DNA from: Cryobacterium sp. SO2
Lineage (GTDB): Bacteria > Actinomycetota > Actinomycetes > Actinomycetales > Microbacteriaceae
Assembly (NCBI RefSeq): GCF_026151165.2
Contig: NZ_CP117849.1
Coordinates: forward strand, 3,100,001-3,164,000
Direction: 5' to 3'
Length of the DNA stretch: 64,000 bases
Shown here: one piece after another, positions 42,480 to 51,191 of the stretch
Layout of the letters: every line of letters begins with the position of its first letter
Numbering within the stretch: the first letter of the stretch is position 1
Notes under the pieces: model-generated
Database searches by the model: none
The model's input: only the letters and a program-made list of their open reading frames with translations
What the model was told of the DNA's origin: nothing
Made by a program: the position numbers and the translations under genes

Positions 42480-43784
42480 ATGAGCGGTTCTCTCAACATC
42501 ACCTCCGCCACGGCCGATCCGGCCCTGCTCGACCTGCCCTGGAATGTGCCGCTGGACGCCTGGCCGAACGAGAACATCGCCTCGCTGCCCAAGGGCCTCT
42601 CCCGCCACCTCGTGCGGTTCGCGCACCTGAGCGGCCGGGTTGTCGCCATCAAGGAGACCACCAGCGAGATGGCCAAGCGGGAGTACGACATGCTCCGCAC
42701 CCTGCAGGGCCTGGAGATTCCCTGCGTCGAACCGCTCGCCGTGATCACCAACCGCACCGACGAAGACGGCGACCCGCTCAACTCGGTGCTGGTCACCCGG
42801 CACCTCAAGTTCTCACTGCCCTACCGGGCGCTGTACTCGCAGGCGCTGCGCCCCGACACGGCCACCCGCCTGGTCGACGCTCTGGCCCTGCTGCTGGTGC
42901 GCGTGCACATGGTCGGCCTGTTCTGGGGCGATGTGTCGCTCTCGAACACCCTCTTCCGCCGCGATGCCGGCGCGTTCGCCGCCTACCTCGTCGACGCCGA
43001 AACCGGGCAGCTCTACCCCGGCGGGCTCTCCAACGGGCAGCGCGAAAATGACCTGGAGATCGCCAGGGTGAACATCGCCGGCGAGCTGATGGACCTCGAG
43101 GCCGGCGGCCGCGTCGCCGACGAGCTCGACCCGATCAACGTGAGCAACGGCATCGTCGCGGCGTACCGCCTGCTCTGGAAGGAACTCACCGGCTCGGAGT
43201 CCTTCGCGAGCAGCGAGCGTTGGCGCATCACCGAGCGCGTCGAACGCCTCAACCACCTCGGCTTCGACATCGAAGAGCTCGCCATCAAGACCGACGAGAA
43301 CGGCACCACGGTGCGCATCCAGCCCAAGGTCGTCGACGCCGGCCACCACCAGCGCCGCCTGCTGCGCCTCACCGGCCTCGACGCCGAGGAGAACCAGGCC
43401 CGCCGCCTGCTCAACGACCTGGACTCCTACGGGGTCGCGTACGGCAACCCGGACGCCGACGAGGAGATGATGGCGCACGAGTGGCTGGTGCGGGTCTTCG
43501 AACCCGTCGTGCGCGCCATCCCCCGCGAGCTCAAGGGCAAGCTCGAGCCCGCCGAGGTGTTCCACCAGCTGCTCGACCACCGCTGGTACATGGCGCAGAA
43601 CGCGAACCGCGACATCCCCCTCGCCGAAGCCGTCACCTCCTATGTGCAGGATGTGCTCCGTCACCGCCGCGACGAGGCCACCGTGATCGACCCGCCCACC
43701 GCGCCGATCAGCCTGCCGGTGCTCGAAGAAGAGGGCATCGACGCCGACGAGGCCGACGCCGACGACTGGCGCCTGAACGTCTGA
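42480..43784 (+). CDS. DUF4032 protein with kinase-like fold
   Basis: A 434-residue cytoplasmic protein of the DUF4032 family, widespread in actinobacteria. The N-terminal half resembles a lipopolysaccharide-kinase-like fold: VVAIKETT with a Lys and Glu, then FWGDVSLSNTLFRRD and YLVDAETG, which look like catalytic-loop Asp/Asn and metal-binding Asp. The C-terminal half (about 240-434) is unique. No activity has been shown, to my knowledge. The gene stands alone between terminators. Confidence 0.9.
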   Translation: MSGSLNITSATADPALLDLPWNVPLDAWPNENIASLPKGLSRHLVRFAHLSGRVVAIKETTSEMAKREYDMLRTLQGLEIPCVEPLAVITNRTDEDGDPLNSVLVTRHLKFSLPYRALYSQALRPDTATRLVDALALLLVRVHMVGLFWGDVSLSNTLFRRDAGAFAAYLVDAETGQLYPGGLSNGQRENDLEIARVNIAGELMDLEAGGRVADELDPINVSNGIVAAYRLLWKELTGSESFASSERWRITERVERLNHLGFDIEELAIKTDENGTTVRIQPKVVDAGHHQRRLLRLTGLDAEENQARRLLNDLDSYGVAYGNPDADEEMMAHEWLVRVFEPVVRAIPRELKGKLEPAEVFHQLLDHRWYMAQNANRDIPLAEAVTSYVQDVLRHRRDEATVIDPPTAPISLPVLEEEGIDADEADADDWRLNV

Positions 43785-43798
43785 CGCACTCCCCGCGC

Positions 43799-43858
43799 CG
43801 ACTTACGCCAAAGTGCCCCTTCGGATGCTCCGAAGGGGCACTTTGCGGCAACTCGCGG
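43799..43858. repeat. Palindromic intergenic element, copy A
   Basis: AAAGTGCCCCTTCGGA and TCCGAAGGGGCACTTT form a perfect 16-bp stem over a 3-nt loop. The flanks are CGACTTACGCC and GCGGCAACTCGCGG. A similar element lies at 43871 and another at 49113. Confidence 0.8.
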
Positions 43859-43870
43859 AAGGCTCCCCCA

Positions 43871-43932
43871 CCGACTTCGGCCAAAGCACCCCTTCCCGCC
43901 CGCTGAAGGGGCACTTTGCGGCAACTCGCGGA
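43871..43932. repeat. Palindromic intergenic element, copy B
   Basis: CAAAG-CA-CCCCTTC and GAAGGGG-CA-CTTTG form an imperfect stem, with the right flank GCGGCAACTCGCGGA identical to copy A. Confidence 0.7.
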
Positions 43933-43940
43933 CAACAACA

Positions 43941-43980
43941 AACGGCGCAGACCCACCCCGAAGGGCCGATCTGCGCCGTT
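43941..43980 (-). terminator. Terminator of rlmB operon
   Basis: AACGGCGCAGA pairs with TCTGCGCCGTT. On the minus strand the stem is followed by TTTGTTGTTG, about 20 nt beyond the rlmB stop codon. Confidence 0.85.
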
Positions 43981-43999
43981 GTGAAACGCGAGCGAGCGG

Positions 44000-45094
44000 T
44001 TACGCCTGCGCGGCAGCCTTTGTAGCTGCCTTCGCGGCCGCGGCAGTGGCGCGCAGCTTGGAGATCTCGTACAACGTGACCCCGGCGGCGATTCCGGCGT
44101 TCAGCGACTCGGTGTTCGCGTTGATCGGGATGGACACGATGGCGTCGCAGGTCTCGGTGACGAGGCGGGACAGGCCCTTGCCCTCGCTGCCGACCACGAT
44201 CACGATCGGGCGCTCGGCGTAGCCGATGCCGAGCTCGGGCAGTTCGGTGTCGCCGCCGCCATCCAGGCCGATCACGAGCACGCCGCGCTCCTTGAGCAGC
44301 TTGAGCGTCTGGGTGAGGTTGCTCGCCATGGCGACGGGCAGGCGCGCGGCGGCACCGGCAGAGGTCTTCCAGGCTGAGGCGGTGACGCCCACCGAGCGCC
44401 GCTGCGGCACGATGATGCCGTGGCCGCCGAACGCAGCGGTAGAGCGAATGATCGCACCGAGGTTGCGCGGGTCGGTGATGCCGTCCAGGGCCACGAACAA
44501 CGGCTTGTGGCCGCGGCTGATGGTGAGGTCGAGCAGTTCGATCGGGTGCGCGTACTCGTACGCGGGCACCTTGAGCGCGAGGCCCTGGTGCACGGCGTCC
44601 TTGCCGGCGAGCCGGTCGATCTCCGGACGCATGACCTCGAGCACCGGGATGTTGCGGGTCGTGGCGAGCTTGAGGACTTCCTTGACCCGGTCGTCCATTT
44701 CGATGCGCGTGGCCACGTAGAGCGCTGATGCGGGGATCTTGGCGCGCAGCGCCTCGAGCACCGAGTTGCGGCCGGTGACGACCTCGAACTCGGCATCCGA
44801 CTTGGCCTTGCGGGTGGACGAACCGCCGCCGCCGGTGTTGCCGGTGCCGGTGTTGCGGCCGGAGCGCGGGGCGCCGGAGCCGCCCGGGGCGCGGCTGCGA
44901 CCGCCGCCGGCCGCGGCGAAGCGGTCCTTGGCAGCCTTGGCCTTGCCGGCGGGGTGGTACGGGCGGTCTTCGGCCTTGGGGGTGGGCTTCTTGCCCTCGA
45001 GGGCCTGGCGGCCCTGTCCGCCGGAGCCGACCTGGGGTCCCCTGCTGCCCTTGCGCACCGCGCCGGTGCGCGACTTGCGATCTGTGTTCTTCAT
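44000..45094 (-). CDS. rlmB: 23S rRNA 2'-O-methyltransferase RlmB/SpoU family
   Basis: A 364-residue SPOUT methyltransferase. A long basic N-terminal tail (1-100) leads to the substrate-binding domain and a C-terminal SpoU domain with ALDGITDPRNLGAIIRST, IVVGSEGKGLSR and ESLNAGIAAGV, the knotted SAM site. It methylates ribose in 23S rRNA (G2251-type). ATG 45094 overlaps the cysS stop (TGATG), so it is coupled to cysS, as in many actinobacteria. Confidence 0.94.
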   Translation of the reverse strand: MKNTDRKSRTGAVRKGSRGPQVGSGGQGRQALEGKKPTPKAEDRPYHPAGKAKAAKDRFAAAGGGRSRAPGGSGAPRSGRNTGTGNTGGGGSSTRKAKSDAEFEVVTGRNSVLEALRAKIPASALYVATRIEMDDRVKEVLKLATTRNIPVLEVMRPEIDRLAGKDAVHQGLALKVPAYEYAHPIELLDLTISRGHKPLFVALDGITDPRNLGAIIRSTAAFGGHGIIVPQRRSVGVTASAWKTSAGAAARLPVAMASNLTQTLKLLKERGVLVIGLDGGGDTELPELGIGYAERPIVIVVGSEGKGLSRLVTETCDAIVSIPINANTESLNAGIAAGVTLYEISKLRATAAAAKAATKAAAQA

Positions 45095-46509
45095 CAGTCA
45101 AAACTCCAATGTGCACCCGACGGGGTGTCTTCGATGGTGATGCCGGCGGCGACGAGCTCGTCCCGGATACGGTCTGCGGCCGCGTAGTCGCGGCTCTGCC
45201 TGGCGGTCTCCCGGTCGTCGAGCAGGCGCTCGACAAGGGCGGTGAGGGCCACCATGGCGGGTTCGTCTGTTGCCACGGCCCAGCCGGGCGACAGAGGGTT
45301 GATGCCGAGGACCTCGCTCATCGCGAGCACCTGGCCGCGGGCGGCCGCAGCGGCGTGCAGGTCCTCGGCGTCGAGGGCCGCGTTGCCGGCGCGCACGGTG
45401 TCGTGCAGCACGCCGAGCGCCTGCGGAACCGCGAGGTCGTCGTCCATCGCCTCGGCGAAGGCATCCGGAACGATCTCGACGCCGGAGCCGGCGAAGCGGG
45501 TGTCGGCCAGGCGCCGGTCGGCACGGTCGAGGAAGCTTTCGATGCGTTCGAGGGCGGCTTCGGCCTCGGCCAGGGAGCCCTCGTGGAAGTCGAGGGTGGA
45601 CCGATAGTGCGCGGCGCCGAGGTAGTAACGCACCACGATGGCGCGGGCCTGGTCGAGCAGCTCGGCGGCGAAGACCGAGTTGCCCAGCGACTTGGACATC
45701 TTCTGGCCGTTGGTGTTGACCAGGCCGTTGTGCACCCAGAAGTTCGCGAAGGCGTCGCCGGCGGCGGTGGACTGCGCCAGTTCGTTCTCGTGGTGCGGGA
45801 AGCGCAGGTCGAGGCCGCCGCCGTGGATGTCGAAGTGCGGTCCCAGGTAGCGGGCGGCCATGGCGGAGCACTCGATGTGCCAGCCGGGCCGGCCGGAACC
45901 CCACGGGGAGACCCAGGAGGCGGAGGCCGGTTCGCCGTCTTTGTGGCCCTTCCAGAGCGCGAAGTCGCGGGGGTCGCGCTTGCCGCGCGGGTCGGCGTCT
46001 GCGGCGGCTTCCATGTTGTCGAGGTGCTGCCGGGTGAGTTCGCCGTAGGCCGGCCAGCTGCGGGTGTCGAAGTACACGTCGCCGGAGCCGTCTTCGGCCG
46101 GGTAGGCGTGGCCGTTGTCAACCAGGCGCGCGACGATGTCCTGCATCTCGTGCACGCTCGCGGTGGCGCGGGGTTCGTAGGTGGGCGCGAGGATGCCCAG
46201 GCGCTGGTAGCCGGCCGTGAACTCGAGTTCGAAACGGTAGGCGAGTGCCCACCATTCCTCGGTGGTGCCGGCGGCGTTGATCAGGATCTTGTCGTCGATG
46301 TCGGTGACATTGCGCACGAAGGTGACGTCGTTGCCGCGATAGCTGAGCCAGCGGCGCAGCTGGTCATAGACCAGGGCGCTGCGTAGGTGGCCGATGTGCG
46401 GGGACGACTGCACGGTTGGTCCACAGACGTAGATTCCCACCTTGCCCGGAACGATCGGCAGGAAATCGCGAAGGGCCTGGGCCTTCGAGTCGTATAGTCG
46501 CATGGTCAC
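45094..46509 (-). CDS. cysS: Cysteinyl-tRNA synthetase
   Basis: A 471-residue class I aminoacyl-tRNA synthetase. The zinc-ligand Cys29 is in YVCGPT, HIGH is at 38-41, the WHIECSAMA and HHENELAQS zinc ligands are present, and KMSKSLGN is intact. It charges tRNA-Cys. The start is GTG 46509, which overlaps the ispDF TGA as GTGA; ATG 46503 is an in-frame alternative. The ispDF-cysS-rlmB order is conserved in actinobacteria. Confidence 0.96.
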   Translation of the reverse strand: MTMRLYDSKAQALRDFLPIVPGKVGIYVCGPTVQSSPHIGHLRSALVYDQLRRWLSYRGNDVTFVRNVTDIDDKILINAAGTTEEWWALAYRFELEFTAGYQRLGILAPTYEPRATASVHEMQDIVARLVDNGHAYPAEDGSGDVYFDTRSWPAYGELTRQHLDNMEAAADADPRGKRDPRDFALWKGHKDGEPASASWVSPWGSGRPGWHIECSAMAARYLGPHFDIHGGGLDLRFPHHENELAQSTAAGDAFANFWVHNGLVNTNGQKMSKSLGNSVFAAELLDQARAIVVRYYLGAAHYRSTLDFHEGSLAEAEAALERIESFLDRADRRLADTRFAGSGVEIVPDAFAEAMDDDLAVPQALGVLHDTVRAGNAALDAEDLHAAAAARGQVLAMSEVLGINPLSPGWAVATDEPAMVALTALVERLLDDRETARQSRDYAAADRIRDELVAAGITIEDTPSGAHWSFD

Positions 46510-47759
46510 TGGTTCAGTTTAGGCGCGGAACGGTCGGAAGCTCGGGTAGGGCCGCTCGGGTAGAGGAGTGCAGTGGCCAGCGCGGCGATGCCCTCGCCGC
46601 GGCCGGTGAAGCCGAGCGCGTCGGTGGTGGTCGCCGACACGGACACCGGCGCGTGCAGGATGCCGGTGAGCAGCTGCTGCGCTTCGGCACGCCGGGGAGC
46701 GAGCTTGGGCCGATTGCCGATGATCTGCACGGTGACGTTGCCGACCCGGTAACCGGCCTCGGTCAGCAGGCGCAGGGTCTCGGTGAGGAACACCTCGCCG
46801 TGCGCGTCGGTGAGGCGCGGGTCGGCGGTGCCGAAGACCTGACCGATGTCGCCCAGGCCGGCGGCGGCGAGCAGTGCGTCGCAGATGGCGTGCACGGCGG
46901 CGTCGCCGTCGCTGTGCCCGGACAGGCCCCGCTCGCCCGGCCAGTGCAGGCCGGCCAGCCAGAGGTCGCTGGTGTCGTCGAAGGCGTGCACATCCAGGCC
47001 GGTGCCCACCCGGGGCTCGGGTGCAGCGGCGGCGGTGCCGGCGAGCAGCAGTTCGGCGCGGCGCAGGTCCCAGGGCGTGGTGACCTTGAAGGCCAGCGGG
47101 TCACCGGGGATGATGCCGACGGGATCGCCGGCCGCGGCCACGAGGGCCGCGTCGTCGGTGAGGTCTCGGGCGGCGGCATCCGTGGCCGGGAGGGTGGCGG
47201 CCCAGGCGAACGCGGCGTCGAGCATGGTGCGGGGGAAACCCTGCGGGGTCTGAACGGCGGACAACAACGACCTGTCGACGGTACCGAGGATGGTGGCGTG
47301 CTCGTCGACCCGCTTGATGGTGTCCACGACCGGCAGGCCGGGAACGATGCCGTGGCCGGTCGCGCGCACGGCGGCCACCACGGCGTCGCTGAGCGCGGCC
47401 GGGGTGAGGGCGCGGGCGGCGTCGTGCACGAGCACGACGGTGACGCCGGCGTGCACGGCGGCCATGCCCCTCGCCACGGAGGCCTGCCGGGTGTCTCCCC
47501 CGTCGACCACGCTCACGTGTCCGGCGGCCGGGCCGGCGACGCGCTCGGCGATGGCCGTGGCCTCCGCCAGCTGAGCGGTCGGAGCGACGACGATCACCTG
47601 GGCAGGTTCGCTCATGCCGAAGATGCCGGTCAGGGCGTGCTCGAGGATGGCGCGGCCGGCCAGTGGGACGAACGCCTTGGGCTGGTCGCGGCCGAGCCGG
47701 CTGCCGCTGCCGGCGGCGACGACGATGACCGCGACGGCGGGAACCGGGATTTCAGTCAT
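46506..47759 (-). CDS. ispDF: Bifunctional MEP-pathway enzyme IspD/IspF
   Basis: A 417-residue fusion. Residues 1-235 are IspD (VVAAGSGSRLGRDQPKAF, VVLVHDAARAL, LSAVQTPQGF), which forms CDP-methylerythritol; about 250-410 are IspF (GTGLDVHAF, GLSGHSDGDAAVHA), which forms the cyclodiphosphate. Together they perform two non-adjacent steps of isoprenoid synthesis. The domains are separate genes in mycobacteria but fused here. A TAGCCT box lies exactly 6 nt before ATG 47759. Confidence 0.96.
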   Translation of the reverse strand: MTEIPVPAVAVIVVAAGSGSRLGRDQPKAFVPLAGRAILEHALTGIFGMSEPAQVIVVAPTAQLAEATAIAERVAGPAAGHVSVVDGGDTRQASVARGMAAVHAGVTVVLVHDAARALTPAALSDAVVAAVRATGHGIVPGLPVVDTIKRVDEHATILGTVDRSLLSAVQTPQGFPRTMLDAAFAWAATLPATDAAARDLTDDAALVAAAGDPVGIIPGDPLAFKVTTPWDLRRAELLLAGTAAAAPEPRVGTGLDVHAFDDTSDLWLAGLHWPGERGLSGHSDGDAAVHAICDALLAAAGLGDIGQVFGTADPRLTDAHGEVFLTETLRLLTEAGYRVGNVTVQIIGNRPKLAPRRAEAQQLLTGILHAPVSVSATTTDALGFTGRGEGIAALATALLYPSGPTRASDRSAPKLNQ

Positions 47760-47765
47760 GTCTGG

Positions 47766-47771
47766 AGGCTA
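47766..47771 (-). promoter_or_regulatory. Leaderless -10 box of ispDF
   Basis: TAGCCT on the minus strand, exactly six bases before ATG 47759. Inference from spacing. Confidence 0.45.
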
Positions 47772-47880
47772 TCTGGTGGGGCGCGGTGAAGCGGGGCGGG
47801 AACGGGCGGATCGGCGGGAAGGTGTCGGACGTGCGAAAGGCGGCACCGCTGGGCGCCGCCTGTCGAACGAACAGGAGTTG

Positions 47881-48363
47881 CTACGAGGCGAGCACCTCGT
47901 CGAGCATGCCGGATGCCCGGTCTTCGTCGGTCTTCTCGGCCAGGGCCAGCTCGGAGATCAGGATCTGTCGCGCCTTCGCGAGCATCCGCTTCTCTCCGGC
48001 GGAGAGGCCGCGGTCCTGGTCACGGCGCCACAGGTCGCGCACGACCTCTGACACCTTGATCACGTCGCCGCTGGCGAGCTTTTCGAGGTTGGCCTTGTAC
48101 CGCCGGGACCAGTTGGTGGGTTCCTCGGTGAACGGCGCCCTGAGCACCTCGAAGACCTTGTCGAGGCCGTCCTGGCCGATGACGTCGCGCACGCCGACCA
48201 GGTCGACGTTCTCGGCCGGGACCTCGATGGTGAGATCGCCCTGGGTGACGTTGAGCTTCAAATAGAGCTTTTCTTCACCCTTGATGATGCGCGTCTTCAC
48301 CTCAGTGATGGTCGCAGCGCCGTGGTGGGGATAGACGACTGTTTCGCCAACTTCAAATAGCAT
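47881..48363 (-). CDS. carD: CarD transcription regulator
   Basis: A 160-residue CarD family protein. The N-terminal RNA-polymerase-interacting domain (FEVGETVVYPHHGAATI, KLYLKLNV) is followed by the helical DNA-binding domain (NWSRRYKANLEKLASGD, LSAGEKRMLAKARQIL). It stabilises the open promoter complex, especially at rRNA promoters, and is essential in mycobacteria. ATG 48363 matches the family start. It sits upstream of ispDF, as elsewhere, but 121 nt apart. Confidence 0.96.
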   Translation of the reverse strand: MLFEVGETVVYPHHGAATITEVKTRIIKGEEKLYLKLNVTQGDLTIEVPAENVDLVGVRDVIGQDGLDKVFEVLRAPFTEEPTNWSRRYKANLEKLASGDVIKVSEVVRDLWRRDQDRGLSAGEKRMLAKARQILISELALAEKTDEDRASGMLDEVLAS

Positions 48364-48491
48364 GTATTGATATCCCTTCAGCAACGTCTATGATACCACC
48401 CCTCCCCGAGGCCCTCCGGTGTGAGTATTCGCGGCGTCACACACTGCGCCCGGTCCGGACCGTTCCGTAAGGTAAACTCAACGGAAATCTG

Positions 48492-48521
48492 CAGCGTTCA
48501 CGCCACTTCGGCTGAACGCTG
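48492..48521 (+). promoter_or_regulatory. 5' leader hairpin before the lipoprotein gene
   Basis: CAGCGTTCA and TGAACGCTG form a perfect 9-bp stem, 19 nt before the GTG start and just before its GGAGG. It may influence translation initiation. Inference. Confidence 0.35.
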
Positions 48522-48539
48522 AACTCTTGTGGAGGTCTT

Positions 48540-49097
48540 GTGAGAGCGCGAACCATGGCAACCGTCGTTGTGGCGGCCGGCATCCTGTTGGGAACGAGCG
48601 GGTGCAATCTGTACGCTCCCCAGGCGACGACCATCCACTATGACGCCAGCGACGGCGTCAGCGGCAACCTCGGCGACCTCGCCATCCGCAACGCGATCCT
48701 GCTCACCGACGACGGGGAGAACGCGAACCTGCTCGTTCACGTGGTGAACAAGGGCGCCGACGACATCGACCTGCTCGTGCAGTACGAGGGCGTCGACGAC
48801 AAGGTCGACAAGACCGTCACCATCCCGGCCAACTCGACGACCGAGATCGGCGTCGACGGCGGCGAGAGCGTGGCCATCGAGAGCCTCAACGCCAGCGCCG
48901 GCTCGTTGTTCCCGGTGTTCTTCCAGTACGGCGACCTCACCGGCACCGAACTGCTCGTTCCCGTGCTCGACGGCACCCTCAACGAGTACTCCACCCTGGT
49001 GCCCACCGAGACGCCCGTTCCCGTCGCCACACCCACGGCGACTCCGACCGCGACGCCCACGCCCACCGCCACGCCGGAAGCCACGACCGCTCCGTAG
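48540..49097 (+). CDS. Lipoprotein, unknown
   Basis: A 185-residue exported lipoprotein: signal peptide, lipobox LGTSGC with the modified Cys at residue 22, a beta-rich domain (about 40-150), and a Thr/Pro-rich tail suitable for O-mannosylation or wall spanning. GGAGG lies 5 nt before GTG 48540. Conserved in Microbacteriaceae by its look; no function is known. Divergent from carD. Confidence 0.85.
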   Translation: MRARTMATVVVAAGILLGTSGCNLYAPQATTIHYDASDGVSGNLGDLAIRNAILLTDDGENANLLVHVVNKGADDIDLLVQYEGVDDKVDKTVTIPANSTTEIGVDGGESVAIESLNASAGSLFPVFFQYGDLTGTELLVPVLDGTLNEYSTLVPTETPVPVATPTATPTATPTPTATPEATTAP

Positions 49098-49112
49098 CCG
49101 GCCGCTGTTCGT

Positions 49113-49169
49113 CGAGTTACGGCAAAATACCCCTTCAGGGCACCTGAAGGGGTATTTTGCGGCAAGTCG
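49113..49169. terminator. Palindromic intergenic element with 18-bp stem
   Basis: GCAAAATACCCCTTCAGG, loop GCA, then its exact complement (49122-49160). The ends CGAGTTACGG and GCGGCAAGTCG match the elements near 43.8 kb. It separates the convergent lipoprotein and regX3 genes and ends in TTTTGC on the plus strand, so it likely terminates both. Confidence 0.8.
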
Positions 49170-49177
49170 GCGCAGGG

Positions 49178-49858
49178 TCAGGCCTCGAAGCGGTACCCCA
49201 GACCGCGTACGGTGACGAGCATGGTGGGTTCGGAGGGCGTGGCCTCGATGCGGGAGCGGATGCGCTTGATGTGCACGTCGAGCGTCTTGGTGTCGCCGAA
49301 GTAGTCGCTGCCCCAGACCCGGTCGATCAGCTGGCCGCGGGTGAGCACCCGGCCGGCGTTGCGCAGCAGGAATTCGAGCAGCTCGAATTCCTTCAACGGC
49401 ATGTTCACCACCGTGCCGGAGACCGCCACGGTGTGGCGCTCCAGGTCCATGCGCACGGTCCCGGCGCTGAGCACCCCGTCGCCGGCATCGGCCGGGTCGG
49501 TGTGCCGGCGCGAGACGGCGCGGATGCGGGCGAGCAGCTCCCGGGTGGAGTACGGCTTGGTGACGTAGTCGTCCGCCCCCAGCTCGAGCCCCACGACGAT
49601 GTCGACCTCGGAGTCCTTGGCCGTGAGCATGATGATCGGCACGGCGGAGCGGGTGCGGATCTCCCGGCACACCTCGGTGCCGGGGATGCCGGGCAGCATC
49701 AGGTCGAGCAGCACCAGGTCGGCGCCCGCCCGGTCGAACTCGGCGAGCGCGCCGGGGCCGTCTTCTGCCACCGCCACCTCGTAGCCCTCCCGCTCGAGCA
49801 GGAAGCTCAGCGGTTCGCTGAGCGCCTGCTCGTCTTCAACCAGAAGGATTCGGGTCAT
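49178..49858 (-). CDS. regX3: Response regulator RegX3
   Basis: A 226-residue OmpR-family regulator: receiver with Asp52 (LVLLDLMLPG), Lys in VTKPYS, and a winged-helix domain ending RGLGYRFEA. With SenX3 upstream and gpmA, phoU, ppk1 and pst genes nearby, this is the phosphate-responsive pair. Under phosphate starvation RegX3 binds PHO boxes (GTTCACC direct repeats); such boxes are present at three places here. Its start overlaps the senX3 stop (ATGA). Confidence 0.95.
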   Translation of the reverse strand: MTRILLVEDEQALSEPLSFLLEREGYEVAVAEDGPGALAEFDRAGADLVLLDLMLPGIPGTEVCREIRTRSAVPIIMLTAKDSEVDIVVGLELGADDYVTKPYSTRELLARIRAVSRRHTDPADAGDGVLSAGTVRMDLERHTVAVSGTVVNMPLKEFELLEFLLRNAGRVLTRGQLIDRVWGSDYFGDTKTLDVHIKRIRSRIEATPSEPTMLVTVRGLGYRFEA

Positions 49859-51009
49859 GGGGTGTCTCCTGTCGCCGCTAACGCGGGGTGGGTCGCCTCT
49901 GGCAGGCGAATGGTGAACGTGGAACCGCTGCCGGGCTGGGACCAGACCCGGATGTCACCGCCATGGATCTGCACGACGTGCTTGACGATGGACAGCCCGA
50001 GGCCGGTGCCGCCGGTGTTGCGGGAACGCGCCTGGTCGACGCGGAAGAATCTCTCGAAGATGCGGTCGAGGTCGCCCTCTGCAATGCCGACACCCTGGTC
50101 GGTGACGGTGATCTCGATCACGCCATCGGTGACGCGAGCGCCGACGCCGACCCTGGAGCTCGGCGCCGAGTAATGCACGGCGTTCGCCACGAGGTTGTGC
50201 ACGGCCATGACGAGCAGCCGTTCGTCGCCGTAGACCTGCGCGCGGGACTTCTTGCCCACGGCGATGGTGATGCGGTCGGCGTCGGCCACGACCCGGTTCT
50301 GGTCGACCCCGGCGGCCACGATGTCGTCGATGTAGAGCAGTTCCGGCTGCCGGAGTGCATCCTGCGCCTGCAGCCTGGACAGTTCGATGATCTCCTGGGT
50401 GAGCCTGGCCAGCCGGCCGGCCTCGGTGGTGAGGCGGTCGGCGAACCGGCGCACCTGCACGGGCTCGTCGGCCGCGTGCCCCAGCGCCTCGGCGAGCAGG
50501 CCGACGGCGGCGATCGGGGTCTTCAGTTCGTGGCTGATGTTGGCCACGAAGTCCCGGCGCACCTCGTCGAGCCTGAACGCCTCGGTGCGGTCCTCGGCCA
50601 GCAGCAGCACGTATCGGGAGCCCAGCCGGGCCACCCGCACCCGCAGGTGCATGCTCGCGTCACCGAACGGCCCGCGGGACAGCACGAGGTCTTCCGAGAC
50701 GGCCTCCCCCGTGCGTCGCACGCCACGGGCCAGGTCCAGCAGTTCGGGATGCGCGACCTGATGGTTCACCACCAGGCCCATGCTCAGGGCGCCGGGAGAC
50801 GTCTTGATGACGTTGTTCGACGGGTCGAGCACCACGCCGGCGCTCTCCAGGGCGTCAAGCACCTGGTCGATACCGTCGGGAACCGCGGGGTTGACCACCT
50901 CGGCGGCCCGTTTGCCGTGCCGCTCCGCCACATGAAGCAGGGTCACAAACCCTCCGCCGACAGTGAGGCCCAGTGCCAGGGACAGCAACACGAGCCAGGT
51001 CGATTCCAT
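49855..51009 (-). CDS. senX3: Sensor histidine kinase SenX3
   Basis: A 384-residue kinase: one N-terminal membrane helix (about 5-25), a PAS-like region (45-145), HisKA with the phospho-acceptor His near 160 (ANISHELKTPIAAVG), and HATPase_c (VHNLVANAVHYS, TGLGLSIVKHV). It senses phosphate indirectly through the Pst/PhoU complex. A TAATCT box lies exactly 6 nt before ATG 51009. It is divergent from phoU across a PHO-box-like repeat. Confidence 0.95.
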   Translation of the reverse strand: MESTWLVLLSLALGLTVGGGFVTLLHVAERHGKRAAEVVNPAVPDGIDQVLDALESAGVVLDPSNNVIKTSPGALSMGLVVNHQVAHPELLDLARGVRRTGEAVSEDLVLSRGPFGDASMHLRVRVARLGSRYVLLLAEDRTEAFRLDEVRRDFVANISHELKTPIAAVGLLAEALGHAADEPVQVRRFADRLTTEAGRLARLTQEIIELSRLQAQDALRQPELLYIDDIVAAGVDQNRVVADADRITIAVGKKSRAQVYGDERLLVMAVHNLVANAVHYSAPSSRVGVGARVTDGVIEITVTDQGVGIAEGDLDRIFERFFRVDQARSRNTGGTGLGLSIVKHVVQIHGGDIRVWSQPGSGSTFTIRLPEATHPALAATGDTP

Positions 51010-51015
51010 TTGACC

Positions 51016-51021
51016 AGATTA
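51016..51021 (-). promoter_or_regulatory. Leaderless -10 box of senX3
   Basis: TAATCT on the minus strand, exactly six bases before ATG 51009. Inference from spacing. Confidence 0.5.
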
Positions 51022-51080
51022 GTGACTATCTCACGGGGCATTCGCAGCGGCAAGGGTGACCACACGCTACTTTAGGAACT

Positions 51081-51113
51081 GTTCAATCGCAGGGCACCTG
51101 CCGTTAACCTCCG
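51081..51113 (+). promoter_or_regulatory. PHO-box-like direct repeats between senX3 and phoU
   Basis: Three 11-bp units, beginning GTTCAAT, GGGCACC and GTTAACC, follow each other without gaps. This matches the GTTCACC-type, 11-bp-period repeats bound by PhoP/RegX3, although two of the units are degenerate. The site could serve both divergent genes. Confidence 0.55.
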
Positions 51114-51191
51114 CTCGCCAGTATTGGTCGGGGGCCAGGCGGGCCTCATGCGTTCGCGCGCTTTGGCGCGACCAGGAAGGACCACAGATAC

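Noticed and set aside
46416..47789. 457-residue plus-strand frame across cysS and ispDF
   Set aside because: Gly/Gln/His-rich shadow of two clear minus-strand genes.
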